DNA from: Ustilaginoidea virens
Taxonomy: Eukaryota > Ascomycota > Sordariomycetes > Hypocreales > Clavicipitaceae
Assembly: GCF_000687475.1 (NCBI RefSeq)
Contig: NC_057319.1
Span: 2,966,001-3,030,000, forward strand
Length of the DNA: 64,000 nt
Reading direction: 5' to 3'
Part shown: positions 1 through 11,454 of the stretch, piece after piece
Layout: every line of letters begins with the position of its first letter
How positions within the stretch are numbered: position 1 is the stretch's first letter
Notes under the pieces: generated by a model
What the model saw: the letters and a program-made list of their open reading frames with translations, nothing else
What the model was told of the DNA's origin: nothing
Database searches by the model: none
Translations under genes and position numbers: made by a program

Positions 1-2
1 GC

Positions 3-667
3 TCGCGCTTATATGCTGTCGTAGGCGTTGTGCAGTGGTTAATGGCCATTGCTTGCTCGGGGATATGTTTGGAAATGTTCAAGGACGAAGCTCGCATTTC
101 AGCCCCAGCCGCTGTACGTTTGCACCGTCATTGTCTCTGCAGCACTCTCAATGTTTGATTTCTCCGTGTTTGGACAGGGTCCCATGGCTAACCAACAGAT
201 GACCTAGGTTAACCTTGTCGCTTGTTTCATTCTCCTAATGCTTAATTTGCTTCGAGGACCATACATAAAAACATATCACTGGTCTCTCCTCTTGGAGTTG
301 GCCATTATTGGGTGCTGGCTTCCCCCATTATGCGCTTTGAGAGGGCGCATGGATCGGTCTTCATCTCCTGCGAATAGGGTAGTCGACCTGGCACTCGTTC
401 TTGTTGTGCTTAACATGTGAGGCTCTCAGGCGAAACGGCAAGGAAGAAAAACAAACAAAAGTACAGCTTTCTGACGCGTGATTTTCTAGGATGATGCGGG
501 CCGTCAACGTGGCTGGCAATGTAATCCTGTACTTGGAGTACATGTGGTGGCGTCGACGCAAGCCAAACAATCACTGGTTAGAGAAACTCGTGCACTACTT
601 GACCTTCTTTCTCGTTTTATGGACGTATCCGAAGAGTATCGAGATAGAGCACCCGTTGTGGTTCTAA
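3..667 (+). CDS. Multi-pass membrane protein, 3' end (partial, 3 exons seen)
   Basis: Three exons join in frame: 3-113, 208-416 and 490-667 (stop TAA 665-667); the 5' part lies outside the window. Intron 114-207 starts GTACGT, has a CTAAC branch site and ends CTAG (phase 0). Intron 417-489 starts GTGAGG and ends TCTAG. The joined 3' end encodes about 165 residues with four hydrophobic stretches: one around VVGVVQWLMAIACSG, one beginning VNLVACFILLML, one starting LLLELAIIGCWL, and a last one in the C-terminal part (YLTFFLVLWTYP). A basic loop (MWWRRRKPNN) precedes the last helix. This looks like the tail of a polytopic integral membrane protein. I cannot assign a family. Splicing is inferred from reading frame and signals only. 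Confidence 0.6.
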
Positions 668-2017
668 ACGAGGTATGCCGATGCGCCGGGATGCTTATTG
701 CAAGGCTACGTTTTCAAACGCCCAATACGCCATTAAGCACTCATGTCAAGCAAGGTCGTGGCATTTTCGAGTCGAGCTAGAGATATTCGACGGGCTTTTC
801 AGAGTGACTATCTGATGTAGCAGGTCACCATTTTGCCACCTACACAAGCTAGTAAGACTAAACTAAAACTATCAAAGACGCACATCGGAAATGGCTTGGC
901 CGTCATGACCCCCTCTCACAAAACCTAAGGCTTCTTCTCCTTTAACGCCCTGCTAACCTGACAGGCGACACCAACTTGACCCCATGGTCAAAGAATATCC
1001 ATGATTTCATTTGCTCCTCTCGGTCTTTTTCCAGTTCTTGACCCAGCTGTATATTCCAGGCCGCACAAACAACTTCTCGAGGACTTGCTTTTCCACAGTA
1101 CCAGACAGACCGCCGCCGATAAAACATGGTCCATGCCTGATACCACAAGTCTGCTTGGGAATCGCTGACAGCCAGCCTGAACTGATCACCAACCTTGTCT
1201 TTGTTCCTTGGTATCTGCATCGGCGAGGTGCACGCCAAAGAGTCCAGGTTCAGCCATGTCCAAGTAAACAGTGCGCCAAAGAAAAAGTAAAAATGAAAAA
1301 AAAAAAAACCTAATAAAGGCGCGGGTCACGGGATTGCATCAAGGTCCCAGCAATGGTATTTGAATTCTGGTCCCCAAGATCCTATCCGGCTTGCGATTTT
1401 CGCTTTCTATTGTTGCTGGGTAGTGCCAGAGTCCGAGTTTGTATGGCGCTATCTAATTGAAGGCTTGATTTGGACTTGTCTGCGCGGGCCATCTTTGTTC
1501 CATCTTGAGACCAACGGAGAAGACTCTCTCGCTGAATAATGGTCCCGGTATCGCAGTTATTGATACTCGGATAAAGGGCAGCGAGGTTCTGCTCGTAAGG
1601 AATGGGACGCCGTAACGGGACGAGTAACGAGTATTTACTGCCAAGCACACGACATTCTCTAGTGACAGCAACATCAACCGTATCAGATACAGACGCGGTG
1701 GCACGTTTCATAGCTTTGACAGGAGCTGTTTACATGGTGAGGCTCGGCATCGAGCATGCATTCCGCAGCCGCAAAAAGACACCACACTGAACAACCAACT
1801 CCTATTTAGCAGCTGGAAAGACGCAGCGCAGAACAACGAGATGACACACTCCATACAAACCTGCAGAATCCAGTCCATGTACCCATGCTACGAGAGCCGG
1901 GAAGGATATACGCCCTGCCAACGCTTTTCCTGCTTCGGCAAGGGTTAAAAAAAACAGCAGCACACTCTGTCGGAAAACGATGGCAAAGTCTGCCGACCAA
2001 AGACGAAAGGCCCGCTG
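668..2017. other. Intergenic stretch without a supported gene
   Basis: About 1.35 kb between the membrane protein and the 3' end of the cytochrome gene. It contains only short overlapping open frames on both strands (for example 98 codons at 942-1238 minus and 109 codons at 1382-1711 minus). None shows a recognisable domain. A possible spliced reading on the minus strand near 1.0-1.25 kb cannot be decided from sequence alone. Confidence 0.5.
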
Positions 2018-3412
2018 CTATTTGACGCCCTTTGTCGACGAGCCCGTCGCACTTGGACTCTGCGGCGCGCCGCCCCTTCTCCCCCCGAGAGCGCGAAAGG
2101 CAACAGTCGCCAGGTAGAGGGCGGCAACAGCACCGAGAACGGTGTAGTAGGCCACAACAAACGGCATGCGGCTGCCGGCTAGCCGCAGGCCCAGCGCGCC
2201 ATTGACGACGCCGAGGACGATGATGGCTCTGCCGTACCACACGTGAGCGTGGCTGACGGCTCCGCGCCTCTGATGCGCGACGTAGTGCCGGTGGTGAAGC
2301 CAGCCCAGGACGGGCTGCAGACCGACCAGGCAGCACAGGATGATGCCGAGCCGCGTATGGGCCTGCTTGAAGAACTGCCAGAGCACCCGGGGTCAGCGTT
2401 GGTCTCGGGGGGGGGGGGGGAGGGGGGGGAGGGGTGCAAAAATACAACGCAAGGAGGAATGAGGCAAAGGAGACTCACCAAGCCCGTGCGGCTGGCGAGG
2501 ACGTAGCCGGTCCCGAATCCCGCCCACATGAGGGCAAACACCACGAGCTGCCAGCTCATGTGCAAGATCCAGCTGCCCAGCCACGGCATGAGCAGCGACC
2601 CAACGGGGAACCCTAGCAGAAACACGAGCGTCATGATGACGCCGTGCGCATGGAGCAGCGCTTCATTGGGGTTGCCATTGGCGACAACAACGGCGCCCGG
2701 TCTTGATGCCGAGCCCCCCGTTCCTGCGATTCCGCCGCCGCCGCTCACAAAGGGATTGGCATCGGACGGGAGCGCCGCCGCGGCCAAGTCGACGCTAAAC
2801 TGCTCGTGGCCGTCGTGATAGGCTATCTGGGCCGAGGGACTGGCCGAGTCGAGCGAGCGGCCGTCCTTCCACGCAGAAAGCCACTGGCTGGACCCGCCGG
2901 CCCCGAGGCCCGAGCAGTTCCGGCAGCGCACATTGGCCACCATGGTGCCGTCAAGCACGCCCGAGCCCTCGAGGAGCTCTACGCCCTGTTTCGCCGCGTA
3001 CGTGGGCGCGACGTGGCCCCGGCCCTGCCTGGTGCTCAGCGTCACGTTGCCCCTGCCGTCAGCGTAGACGACAAACATGTCCGCCCCGGCCATCTGGGAC
3101 CCGATACCCAGGCCAACCCACTGGTACGACGTCGGGGCGCGGATCTGGAAATACACGCTGTTGGAGCCGGCCGCCGCCGCCGCCGCCGCCGCCGGGGCCG
3201 CACCCCATTGGAAACAGGTCTGGCCGGACACGGGGCAGCGAGAGGCGGGCTGGGCAAATACCGGCACTTTTTTTGTTGTTTCGCATCCCGTCAGCACAGG
3301 TCGCCGAGCAATGTTTCGGGTCCGGGGCTCACGAAAAGGAAGGGTCCGGGATCGAGTCCTCACTGAGCATCAATCCGGCAGCCAGGGCGGCGCTGCTGTG
3401 GCGGGTTAGCAT
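2018..3412 (-). CDS. Secreted CDH-type cytochrome (DOMON) fused to cytochrome b561
   Basis: Predicted membrane electron-transfer protein of about 397 residues, with a haem-b cytochrome domain outside the cell and a b561 core that moves electrons across the membrane. Proposed exons on the minus strand are 3412-3364, 3266-2479 and 2374-2018. The first encodes a signal peptide (MLTRHSSAALAAGLML) and joins PVFAQPASRCP. The acceptor at 3267 follows an A-run and is the weakest call. The cytochrome domain shows QMAGADMFVVYADG and AYHDGHEQFSVDL, matching the Met and His haem-ligand regions of cellobiose dehydrogenase cytochromes. The b561 part (residues about 205-365) has HAHG, WILHMSWQ, QAHTRLG and SHAHVWYGR with several helices. 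Intron 2478-2375 contains long C/G runs. There is no GMC dehydrogenase domain. Family assignment is firm; substrate is unknown, with a role in extracellular redox or iron reduction only inferred. Confidence 0.8.
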
Positions 3413-4514
3413 GGTAGCTGAGGCTGCCAAGCTTTGGCTGGGGCGTATTGTATTGTCGGGTTCTGCAAATCGCGCTTTGTTTGGTCTTTTGAACGGCACC
3501 ACAACCTCACAGTTGAGAGAATCAGCGCCCTTATCACTGTCCGCCGAGCCATGCGCTGCCCATCCCATTCCCCCCTTCCCCCCTTCCCCCCTTCCCCACC
3601 TCTTCTCACCTTTTTGTCGTCCCCCTGGATCCCGGCCACGCAAGCTCCTTTCTGTTTAGACTCGGCACTTTGATAGATTGGGGTTGCGTTTCGAGTTGTT
3701 GGCCCAGTCGAGCTGATTCGATGGTCGAGACGGGTGGGCCCGGCTATTAGTGGAGCCTGAGGCGCTAATCAGGTCGACGTCATCAACGCGCCTGGCCAGA
3801 CGTGTTTCATCTCGCACGCAAGACTTCTTAACACTAAACCCCAAATGGCTGGCGCCGGAGTGCATGGCTGCATGTTGCGTATCCGTACTTTTGTCAAACA
3901 TATATATACTCTATAGGGGCTTACTCCGCAGGCCGTGCCGGGATCATCGAATCTGAACAAACCCTCGTACTCCGTACGTACTCGTCAACTGTTTTCCAGC
4001 GCACTTTCATTTTACGGAGTACATAGAAGCGCACACCACACCGGCATCCAACAAGCACGGCCAGCGGCCAAAACTCTGCTATGTACTCGCGCACGTTGCA
4101 CATTGGCGTGGCTTCACGGACCCGTCATCGTCCATTTCAGATGACCGTCGCCGACTTTAGCACGCCTGCCCCATAGAGCCCGGGCCAGGCCCTTTCGTCG
4201 TTCGTCGTTCGCTACGGCTGGCGACCTGCCTCGGGCCGCCCGCCTCGAGCCGTCCACGACCCAACACTCCAACTCGACCCTTTTGTCTCGCCCCTTTTCA
4301 ACTCTGCAGCGGGCACGGAGCCAAAGCCGCTATTGAATACCCAACTCACTCAACAAACGCCCAACCTTGCCATGACGTTGCCGTGAAATCTACATGATGC
4401 ACGTGCGGCACGACTCAGACATCTGTTGCCCGCGTTATCGGAGTGTTGACGGGATAGGAATGGCGCCAGAAGAGACCGAAAGGGGAGCGGGGGAGGCAAT
4501 GCCCGAGGGCATGG
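3413..4514. other. Intergenic: promoter side of the cytochrome gene and 3' flank of the F-box gene
   Basis: No supported gene. Contains a C-rich 9-bp-type repeat near 3568-3600, a TATATATA run near 3900, and two copies of the TACTCCGTA/TACGGAGTA motif at 3968-3976 and 4013-4021. Confidence 0.5.
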
Positions 4515-6905
4515 TCACGTCGACACTTGCAAGCGTCCAGTCCAGAAATAGTGTGGTGCGCCGAGAGGTGCGCGGTTCCCGCTCATTTGCGACTGCCTCT
4601 TTTGTTGGGCGTACCTGGCTCGCCCTTGCAGGCGGTACGTCTTGAGCGCATCGACGACGTCGCGCATCCCAGCCAGCTCGGCGCGACTGGGCGGCTTCAG
4701 CTCACCCGGCATAACCGCGGCGCTCCATGCGACGTTGTAAATAAACGACTTCCTGGGTGCCCCGGCCTGGATTTGGGCCGGCGTGGCTGGTGCGATGCCG
4801 TCTCTAATGTTGTCTTCCAGCACCATTCGTCTGTAGTCCTTTAGCACCGCTGAAGCATCGGCACTGCTAGGACCCGTCCACACGTCCGCCACAAAAGGAG
4901 CTCCGTTCCAATTGCCATGGTGTGTCAGGAACTCCGCAGTGTCTCGGTCAGCTGCCACGAGCTGATGATCCTCGACAACAGCGCCATTCCCATCGTCTGC
5001 TTCACCGGACTTTGGCGCTCTCAGACGGGGACGCCTCGGCAAAGAGGCCTGGGTGTCCAAGACTCGCCTGCCTGCTGCTGCCCATTCCTGTCCGAAAAAG
5101 CTAAACATGCCCTCCCCGGGCTCAATCAGCTCTTCGGCCTCCCAATCCGTCAATGTCGACAAGCCGTCATCCATACAGTCTGGTTCGAATTCTAGGCGCA
5201 AATGTCTCAGACCCTTCAGGAGGGTCGGGCCTCGCCGGGTCGATGCGGTGAATGACGACAGGTCCTGGATCGCCCTTTCTTGAAGGGAAAGCAGCTTGAG
5301 GAACTGTATGAGCCTTGATATCAAGGGCCCGGATGAGCGTCGGGGTAGACATGTCAAGGTCAACGAAGACAAACGTGGGTTCATATCGGGCACCAACGTT
5401 TGCGGGTAAGCCCCTTCTGCACGCTCCCGGATAGTGGTTTCAGCAATCAGCAACCGCTCCATCTTGGACAGCCCTTGCGCATCGAGAGTCGGTATGTTGG
5501 TCACGACGGAGTGATGCAGTCGCAGGGCGCGGAGATTGCATGACAGAGCCGGCCTGAAACAATGTGCCGCCCCGATGAAGCCGCTCAAACTTGCGTTGGG
5601 TGGCCACACCTTGGAAACGTCTGCACTTCTAGGGAGAATCGGCGCCGAGTCGCAGCTGAGACCCTCAATGTGACCCTGCGATACGTACAAGAGCTTTTGG
5701 ATGCCCGTGGAGGAGATGCCGTTGTTGCCAGACAAGTGCAGGTGAGTTAAGCCGGCGCAGTTCTGACGACGTTGGCCAAGCTCCAAATTCTCCAAATCCA
5801 CCAACGCCGAAATTGCCGCGCCAGCATCGTCTTTCACCACCGGCGCGCCCCCATCCGAGCGGCGGCCGCGAGATGCTTGAGCCGTCGCATCAGCTCTTGC
5901 CGTGTAGGCCGGGGAGTCCACGAAGAAGCGCTCGGGATGGGAAAACGTTGGGCTTAAAAGACTCTCTTCAAAGTGCAGGAACCGTCCGTAGTGGCTGGAG
6001 CCTCCAGGTTGGGTGACTATTCTCCCCTCGATTTCGCTGCGAGCACTGCTTCGCACCTGGCTGTCCGGGAAGCATCTGTCTCCCAGATGCTGAATTGCCT
6101 CGTCTGTCACGTTATTGTTCGTCACGTCCAGGCTCCACAGCTGACGACCGAAACGACGCATCAGCTGGTGGAGTGTGCAATCGTCTAGTTCTCTTCCTTT
6201 AATCTTCAAGACCCTTAATGACGGCAACAACCCTGGTTGAGCTAGCGGCAGCAACGAGCCAGGATTATCAGAAAGGTCGAGGTAAACCAAGGTTTGAATA
6301 CGAGGCAGCGTGAAGAAGGATTTGGGAAGTTGACGTGAACAGCCGGCAACAGACAACACCCAAAGACTGCTGAGCCCCGAGTCCGCCGAGTCGTGCCCCA
6401 TTAACAACGGGACATTTACGTCGGCATGACCATCGAGAAGCATGGCATGCACGTTGGGCAACAGACGCACGGCCCGTCGCAAGGTCTCGGTCAGGGTCCT
6501 GTCAGTCTGAAGCGAGGAAAAACTGTAGGCAGTCTTGGCAAAATGCCGGGCATCAAGCACACGGACTTGAGCCCGGGTCAAGTGAGACACCTTGTCGAGC
6601 CGGTCGAAGGCGAAACACCGCCACCACGCTAAATCTAGGGGTTGTGTAAAGATCTCGCAACCTTGAACACGGCGGACAAGTGGCACGAGTAGACACTCAC
6701 CATCGCCGGGGTCAAGACCGGAAAGCCGCGCAGCACGCAGCAGGTCTCGCCATAGAAGGGGGGCAAACGTGTTCCAAAAGCGGCGGCTGACCAGGCACAG
6801 AGCGCGGCAGTCCTCGAAATCGCAGTAGGGAGCTACAAGCTGGATCCAGTCTGGCCCAGAGGTTGCTTCTTGGTACGACGGCAGCGGGCCATGTTCGCGC
6901 CACAT
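4515..6905 (-). CDS. F-box / leucine-rich repeat protein
   Basis: A single 797-codon frame encodes a 796-residue protein. Residues about 15-60 (PDWIQLVAPYCDFEDCRALCLVSRRF, then WNTFAPLLWRDLL) read as an F-box, the segment that binds Skp1 in SCF ubiquitin ligases. Downstream leucine-rich repeats are visible in two blocks, about 150-270 (LVYLDLSDNPGSLLPLAQ; LRVLKIKGRELDD; LWSLDVTNNNVTD) and about 380-560 (LTHLHLSGNNGI; LRALRLHHSVVTNIP; LSSLTLTCLP; LRHLRLEFEPDCMDDGL). The C-terminal 180 residues contain no motif I know. By family it is probably a substrate receptor of an SCF E3 ligase; the substrate is unknown. The start codon is the first ATG of the frame and gives an intact F-box. The frame has no introns. 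Confidence 0.75.
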   Translation of the reverse strand: MWREHGPLPSYQEATSGPDWIQLVAPYCDFEDCRALCLVSRRFWNTFAPLLWRDLLRAARLSGLDPGDGECLLVPLVRRVQGCEIFTQPLDLAWWRCFAFDRLDKVSHLTRAQVRVLDARHFAKTAYSFSSLQTDRTLTETLRRAVRLLPNVHAMLLDGHADVNVPLLMGHDSADSGLSSLWVLSVAGCSRQLPKSFFTLPRIQTLVYLDLSDNPGSLLPLAQPGLLPSLRVLKIKGRELDDCTLHQLMRRFGRQLWSLDVTNNNVTDEAIQHLGDRCFPDSQVRSSARSEIEGRIVTQPGGSSHYGRFLHFEESLLSPTFSHPERFFVDSPAYTARADATAQASRGRRSDGGAPVVKDDAGAAISALVDLENLELGQRRQNCAGLTHLHLSGNNGISSTGIQKLLYVSQGHIEGLSCDSAPILPRSADVSKVWPPNASLSGFIGAAHCFRPALSCNLRALRLHHSVVTNIPTLDAQGLSKMERLLIAETTIRERAEGAYPQTLVPDMNPRLSSLTLTCLPRRSSGPLISRLIQFLKLLSLQERAIQDLSSFTASTRRGPTLLKGLRHLRLEFEPDCMDDGLSTLTDWEAEELIEPGEGMFSFFGQEWAAAGRRVLDTQASLPRRPRLRAPKSGEADDGNGAVVEDHQLVAADRDTAEFLTHHGNWNGAPFVADVWTGPSSADASAVLKDYRRMVLEDNIRDGIAPATPAQIQAGAPRKSFIYNVAWSAAVMPGELKPPSRAELAGMRDVVDALKTYRLQGRARYAQQKRQSQMSGNRAPLGAPHYFWTGRLQVST

Positions 6906-7490
6906 TGTCGTGAGGGTCGCAACGGCCAGACACGGAGGAATGGAATTAAGCGCTCGTTGGGGGCTTCAGAGACGCAGTAGACAGTGATGTGACCGACTAC
7001 CTACCTTAGGTACCTAGGTAGGGAAATAGGCCTGGGGGGTGATTTGGCATCTTTAGCCCGACAGAAGGCGAGAAAGTGTCAGCCACAGAAGGGGAATCTG
7101 GGAAGAAGCTGAGACTGACGCCAAGCCAAAGCAGAGTCCGGCTTGCCTGCGTTTGCCGTCAACGGGCAGGGCAGCTGCACCGGGGTGAGCATGGGACGCA
7201 CGCCCGCATGCAGGCAGGCTGGGTTCTTTCTCCTGGGCCACGAACAAGGCCCAGCCGTCGCCATGCTCAAAGCTCACGTCGAGGAAAGGAAAGGCAAGGC
7301 TGGTTACGGAGCAGGTTTGATGACGAGTCGCGCACGACCTCTCCAGCTGGCCTGCAGCTGTTCTGCATCCTGATTGGTTGCGGGGCGGACGTTGTTGAGA
7401 GAGAGCGCCCGGAACAACCTAGGCCCGGCGTCCCTGCCTCTCTTCGGCAACTCCCTGAGCTGGAAGCGTCTCCCACCGCTCTGCTCCGCT
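6906..7490. other. 5' flank of the F-box gene, no gene seen
   Basis: Holds the perfect palindrome TACCTAGGTA at 7011-7020 inside a run of TACCTAGG-type repeats, followed by about 450 bp of mixed sequence with only shadow reading frames. Confidence 0.5.
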
Positions 7491-7554
7491 GGTGCTTTAA
7501 TGCAGGTGCTTTAATGCAGGTGCTTTAATGCAGGTGCTTTATTGCAGGTCCTTT
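7491..7554. repeat. 14-bp tandem repeat, 4 copies plus a partial
   Basis: Unit GGTGCTTTAATGCA repeats at 7491, 7505 and 7519, then a variant unit (ATTGCA end) at 7533, followed by a decayed partial copy. It marks the left edge of the repeat-rich island. Confidence 0.9.
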
Positions 7555-7949
7555 GTTGTTACCAATGCTATTGAATGCGTAGGTGATGCGGCGAAAACGA
7601 TGATTACGCCGATCCATATATGGAGTGCTCCGTCGGACAACGGGAAGTCGCGATATGACTGGACTTACCCAAATAGAGGGCTTCTGCCTGAAAGATAAGG
7701 CTGGGATGACCGCGCAGCAGGCTGGCTGTCGAAGGATGCGTCTGTCAAATCGCGTTGCGTTGCGCTTGTGAATTGGGGTTTTTGTGCGTTGTTTCACACC
7801 TGAAGGTTGATGGGTTTGGACGGGTCTGTGAGGATGTGCCCGTACGTTTTCCTATAAGGTTTTTATAAGCTTTCTGTGACTTCTTTATGCCACCTTGAAG
7901 TAATCAAGAACGAACCTCTGCATTCCTACAGAGTACTCCGTACACTAAC

Positions 7950-10400
7950 TACAGTATATGGCAGACAACTCGTCTAGCACAACAACGCATAATAACAACA
8001 ACGCTCGATATAGGCCACAGCAGTACAAACGGTATGGCGAGCAAGATATTTTCCGTCTGGCACGCGTCCTTGCACAGAATACTATTCTCAACCACGCCTA
8101 CCAGGATAGAAATTAAAGAGTTGCTCTGCTAGCTGCAGATATATTCTTAAAGACGAACGGATACCAGCTTCAGAAGGGACCTTTTTGCTCGCGACGCACT
8201 CGACCAGCAGCTACTGGCACAGGCACACGGCGAGACGAAGTTGGAGCCACGTGCACCATTCTCATCGTCGGCTATAGCTATTGTCTCATGGAAGGAGACC
8301 CGAGCGGGCGTCGGTGAAAATGGATGACAGCCTATGAGGCACACAAGGCCATCATGGACCAAATCCCCCAATATCTCGCGTCCATCACGCAGGCCTGGCG
8401 CGACAACCTGCCAGAAACAGCCTCAAAAAGGAAGCCTAAAGCATCGCGCCCGATAACAGAGCAGGATCCGGCAAAAGCCTCCATAAAGTCACCCACACCA
8501 ACACAACACAAGCACACCCTAATTATAGTCTCACCAGGAACTTGGACGGAGCATCCCACCACCGCGTCATAAGCTGCCCACCAAAACAGACCATCGCACG
8601 ACAGTTGAGAGCATCGCAAACAGAGTCTCGGTGCCATATCGCTAGCGCTGAGAATACAGCAGCAAGTATAGAGTTCCTATGCCAGCCGATTTAGCCGGCA
8701 TCCCAGCGTAGGTGAAGCGGAGGGAGCCAGGCAGGTAAATGGTTAGTCCGCTTCCGTTGATATGTTCACAATAATACAGTGCGTAAGAGGCCTTGGTTGT
8801 AATAACTCAAGATAGGCTATGAGAAACGGGTTGATGATATAGCCGATGGTCTATCCACTATTTTAGAGCAACGGAAGGACTCGGCGGACTACTGTACGGC
8901 GGCAGCGACAGGGGCCTGCTGCGGTATTCAGTCGCTTGGCGACCGGTTCCAGCCCGATTTAGGACACTTCGAGTCCCACGTCAAGGGCTGAGACGATGGG
9001 ACAGCTTTGAAGAAGACGCGGTCCATCTCCACGAGCTTATGCTAAAGGCGCCGTCCAACAGTACGCTCACTAAACACATTCAATTGCCCATCGACCTCGA
9101 CAATGATGCAGATGATGCCGGCTTTGATGGACCGTTCGGTCGTCTTCAGCAACATAGGCAACGCGGTTTCGTCTATTTATTGGAGAGGACAGATGCCGAT
9201 TCAATGGATTGAGTCAACTGTGCGCACATACATTCACCATCTGGACGACCCTCGGCAATGGGAGACAATTAAACCAAAATTGACGACCTTGTCGAGCTCG
9301 AAGAGCCACCTCCTCATGACGATTAACCCTACCCAGACGAGGACTGGATTGACCTCGCTCAACAGGAATCGTGCGTGGATCCACCTCCTCCAACTAGCGA
9401 CATCAGGATGCCCAGTTCGTGGCAACGACTCACCTCCACTGTGCCCGTACTATATGATATCGATCGATTTCTTACTCTCATTACCAACTTCCATCAACGG
9501 CAATGACTATGCTGGTAATAGTTGATAAATTCATCAGATAACTGATGATGACGCCTTGCAAAGATGCATTATCGGCACACCAGTGTGCATCCCTGCTTTA
9601 CGATAAGCTTTTATCAATCAGTGACAGAGATAAAAGATTCCTTTCAGCCATGTGGTCAGGTTTCTGGAAGCTGTAAAGGGATGGAATGGTGGGGTTCCTA
9701 GACGAGATTAGCTGAAGAATCCAACCCTCCTACATACCACATTTTTGGCCCATGCCAGTGGAATAAATTCAAAGCTGATAGGCACTACACTCCTCTACCA
9801 AACTCAACCAGTTCCAACTGCTGGACCATCAGCGCCCACAAACTCTAATCAACCGTCGAATCAACCAGACAGACGTCAGCCGTCCATGGGCCCAAATAAT
9901 CGAAGAACAGTTGGTCCAATACAAGCAACAGTCGCTTCAACTCATCGAGGCATTCATCCGCAATGCTGCAGCATTGGAGCAGTTCACCGACGCATTTCAC
10001 CGCAACCCCGCGGCACAAGAACAACTCTCTGATGCCCCAATCAGTCCAAGAGAAATCCCAATGGCATCGTCAGTCAGTGCTCTCACGAAACCACCGCCGG
10101 ACCTGCTTGATCCAGTCAGGGAGCGTCTGAAAGCTCACGACGCAATGTCTATCGCAGCCGTATTACGATAACAAACATCACCCTAGATTTTTTTAACCTG
10201 GTGATAAGGTGCTCATTCGACTGGATAAAAAAGGCTACTCAATCCTATCTTAACTTAGTCAGAAAACTCTGCCAAATTCGCCGGCCTATTTCAGGTAACA
10301 GAGCGCATAGGTAGGTCAGCCTACAAACTCTACCTCCCCGACACTTGTCAACCACGATTTGCTCAAGGCACACAGTCGGCCTGCCGCATGTGCCACACCA
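7950..10400 (+). mobile_element. Broken Ty3/Gypsy-like retroelement
   Basis: Boundaries are approximate; no long terminal repeats could be recognised. The best evidence is at 10190-10345, where three reading frames together give an integrase C-terminus: PGDKVLIRLDKKGY, then after a stop and a frame change SAKFAGLFQVTERIGRSAYKL and YLPDTCQP. This matches the GDKV...KFAGPF.V.ER.G..AYKL.LP signature of fungal Gypsy integrases. Upstream, 9887-10171 has an open stretch (WAQIIEEQLVQYKQQSLQL...) ending in DPVRERLKAHDAMSIAAVLR, and 7958-8116 and 8324-8572 have short Asn-rich or polar frames that could be gag debris. Stops and frameshifts throughout show that it is dead. Decay by repeat-induced point mutation is possible but was not measured. 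Confidence 0.6.
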
Positions 10401-10866
10401 CTTTCACTTCCCTCCTGAGAATAGATTGTGGATCTCTAGTTACCCTCTACAGCAGAATCTCACCGCCTTTTGCCCGTATACGGGGTTCTACAATGCCATA
10501 TCTACACGATACAAAACGCAGTATCCCGACACATTTCGAATTCTATCGACTAATCGCCGACGGATGGCCTTTAGGCCAAAACTAACTCTGCAATCGCCAT
10601 CACATCGGCCCCGGGGGCCTCTTCCACCTCCCCTCCGCAAGCGCGGCCCGCTTCTGGCCTCTAGCCAGATATTTTTTCATCAACGCCAGGATGCCCTCCA
10701 AGGCATCTGCCCCCCTCTCTGCAGCCATAGCAGCGGCTGTAGGTTTCCATGTCGCTGATGACGTCGAGGGTGATACAAATTGACAAAGCGGGCAACTTGT
10801 GAGGTAGTCTCTGAAGTGTTGTAGTCCTTTGTGGATGCAGAATTGCTGGACCGCCTCACTCAGTTT

Positions 10867-11186
10867 TGAGTAGCCTAGGTGGTTGCCGTTGTGTATGGTG
10901 TTACTCAACTAACCTCCCACTCCCCATCATGTACTTGGACAATCCGCCCAACATCCCATATGGAACGCACTGGCCGACTCACAACGACTGGCAGCTCGAC
11001 GAATTCGAGAGATTTTTCGGTTCAGAGACCCCCCATAGTTTGCTGGCTATGCACTTCGTTTTTCAAAAACACAAGATACCACCCGACATACTACAGAAGA
11101 TGCCTCCAAAATGGGTCCTCCCATGCTTCGACCTCATCGACCGGTATCCTTACCACAAGACAGCCCACAGCTTGTTAGGGATATGA
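10867..11186 (+). other. Short open frame of unknown origin in the repeat island
   Basis: An 86-codon ATG-initiated frame (ATG at about 10929) encodes a polar, Pro- and His-rich peptide (MYLDNPPNIPYGTHWPTH...). It lies between two transposon remnants. No family is recognised. It may be part of the decayed element or a chance frame. Low confidence that it is expressed. Confidence 0.2.
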
Positions 11187-11454
11187 AGGCCCCACGAAGA
11201 ACACTAGCTTAGAAGAATCAAGCATCCTACAACCCGCTATCGGAACCCTTTGGTTCGTAGCATTATTTCAGCTCCTAGGAAACCCCGGGAGCGCTGCTTC
11301 CCCTTACCGCTGCCGCCGCCGCCCCACGCGCTCCCTAGGAAGAGCTATTTGCCTGCTTCGCCGCCATCTACCTCGTAGCTAATTACCTAATTATCGGCCC
11401 TACATATGTTAGTACCTATACCGCGGCTCCCCTAAATTACAAATACACCTCCCC

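Noticed and set aside
942..1238. Possible small spliced gene on the minus strand
   Set aside because: The peptide looks protein-like in places, but the start, intron and frame cannot be fixed and no family is recognised.
5176..5200. GGTTCGAAT resembling a tRNA B box
   Set aside because: It lies inside the F-box/LRR coding frame, and no A box or cloverleaf can be drawn around it. No other tRNA candidate was seen in the window.
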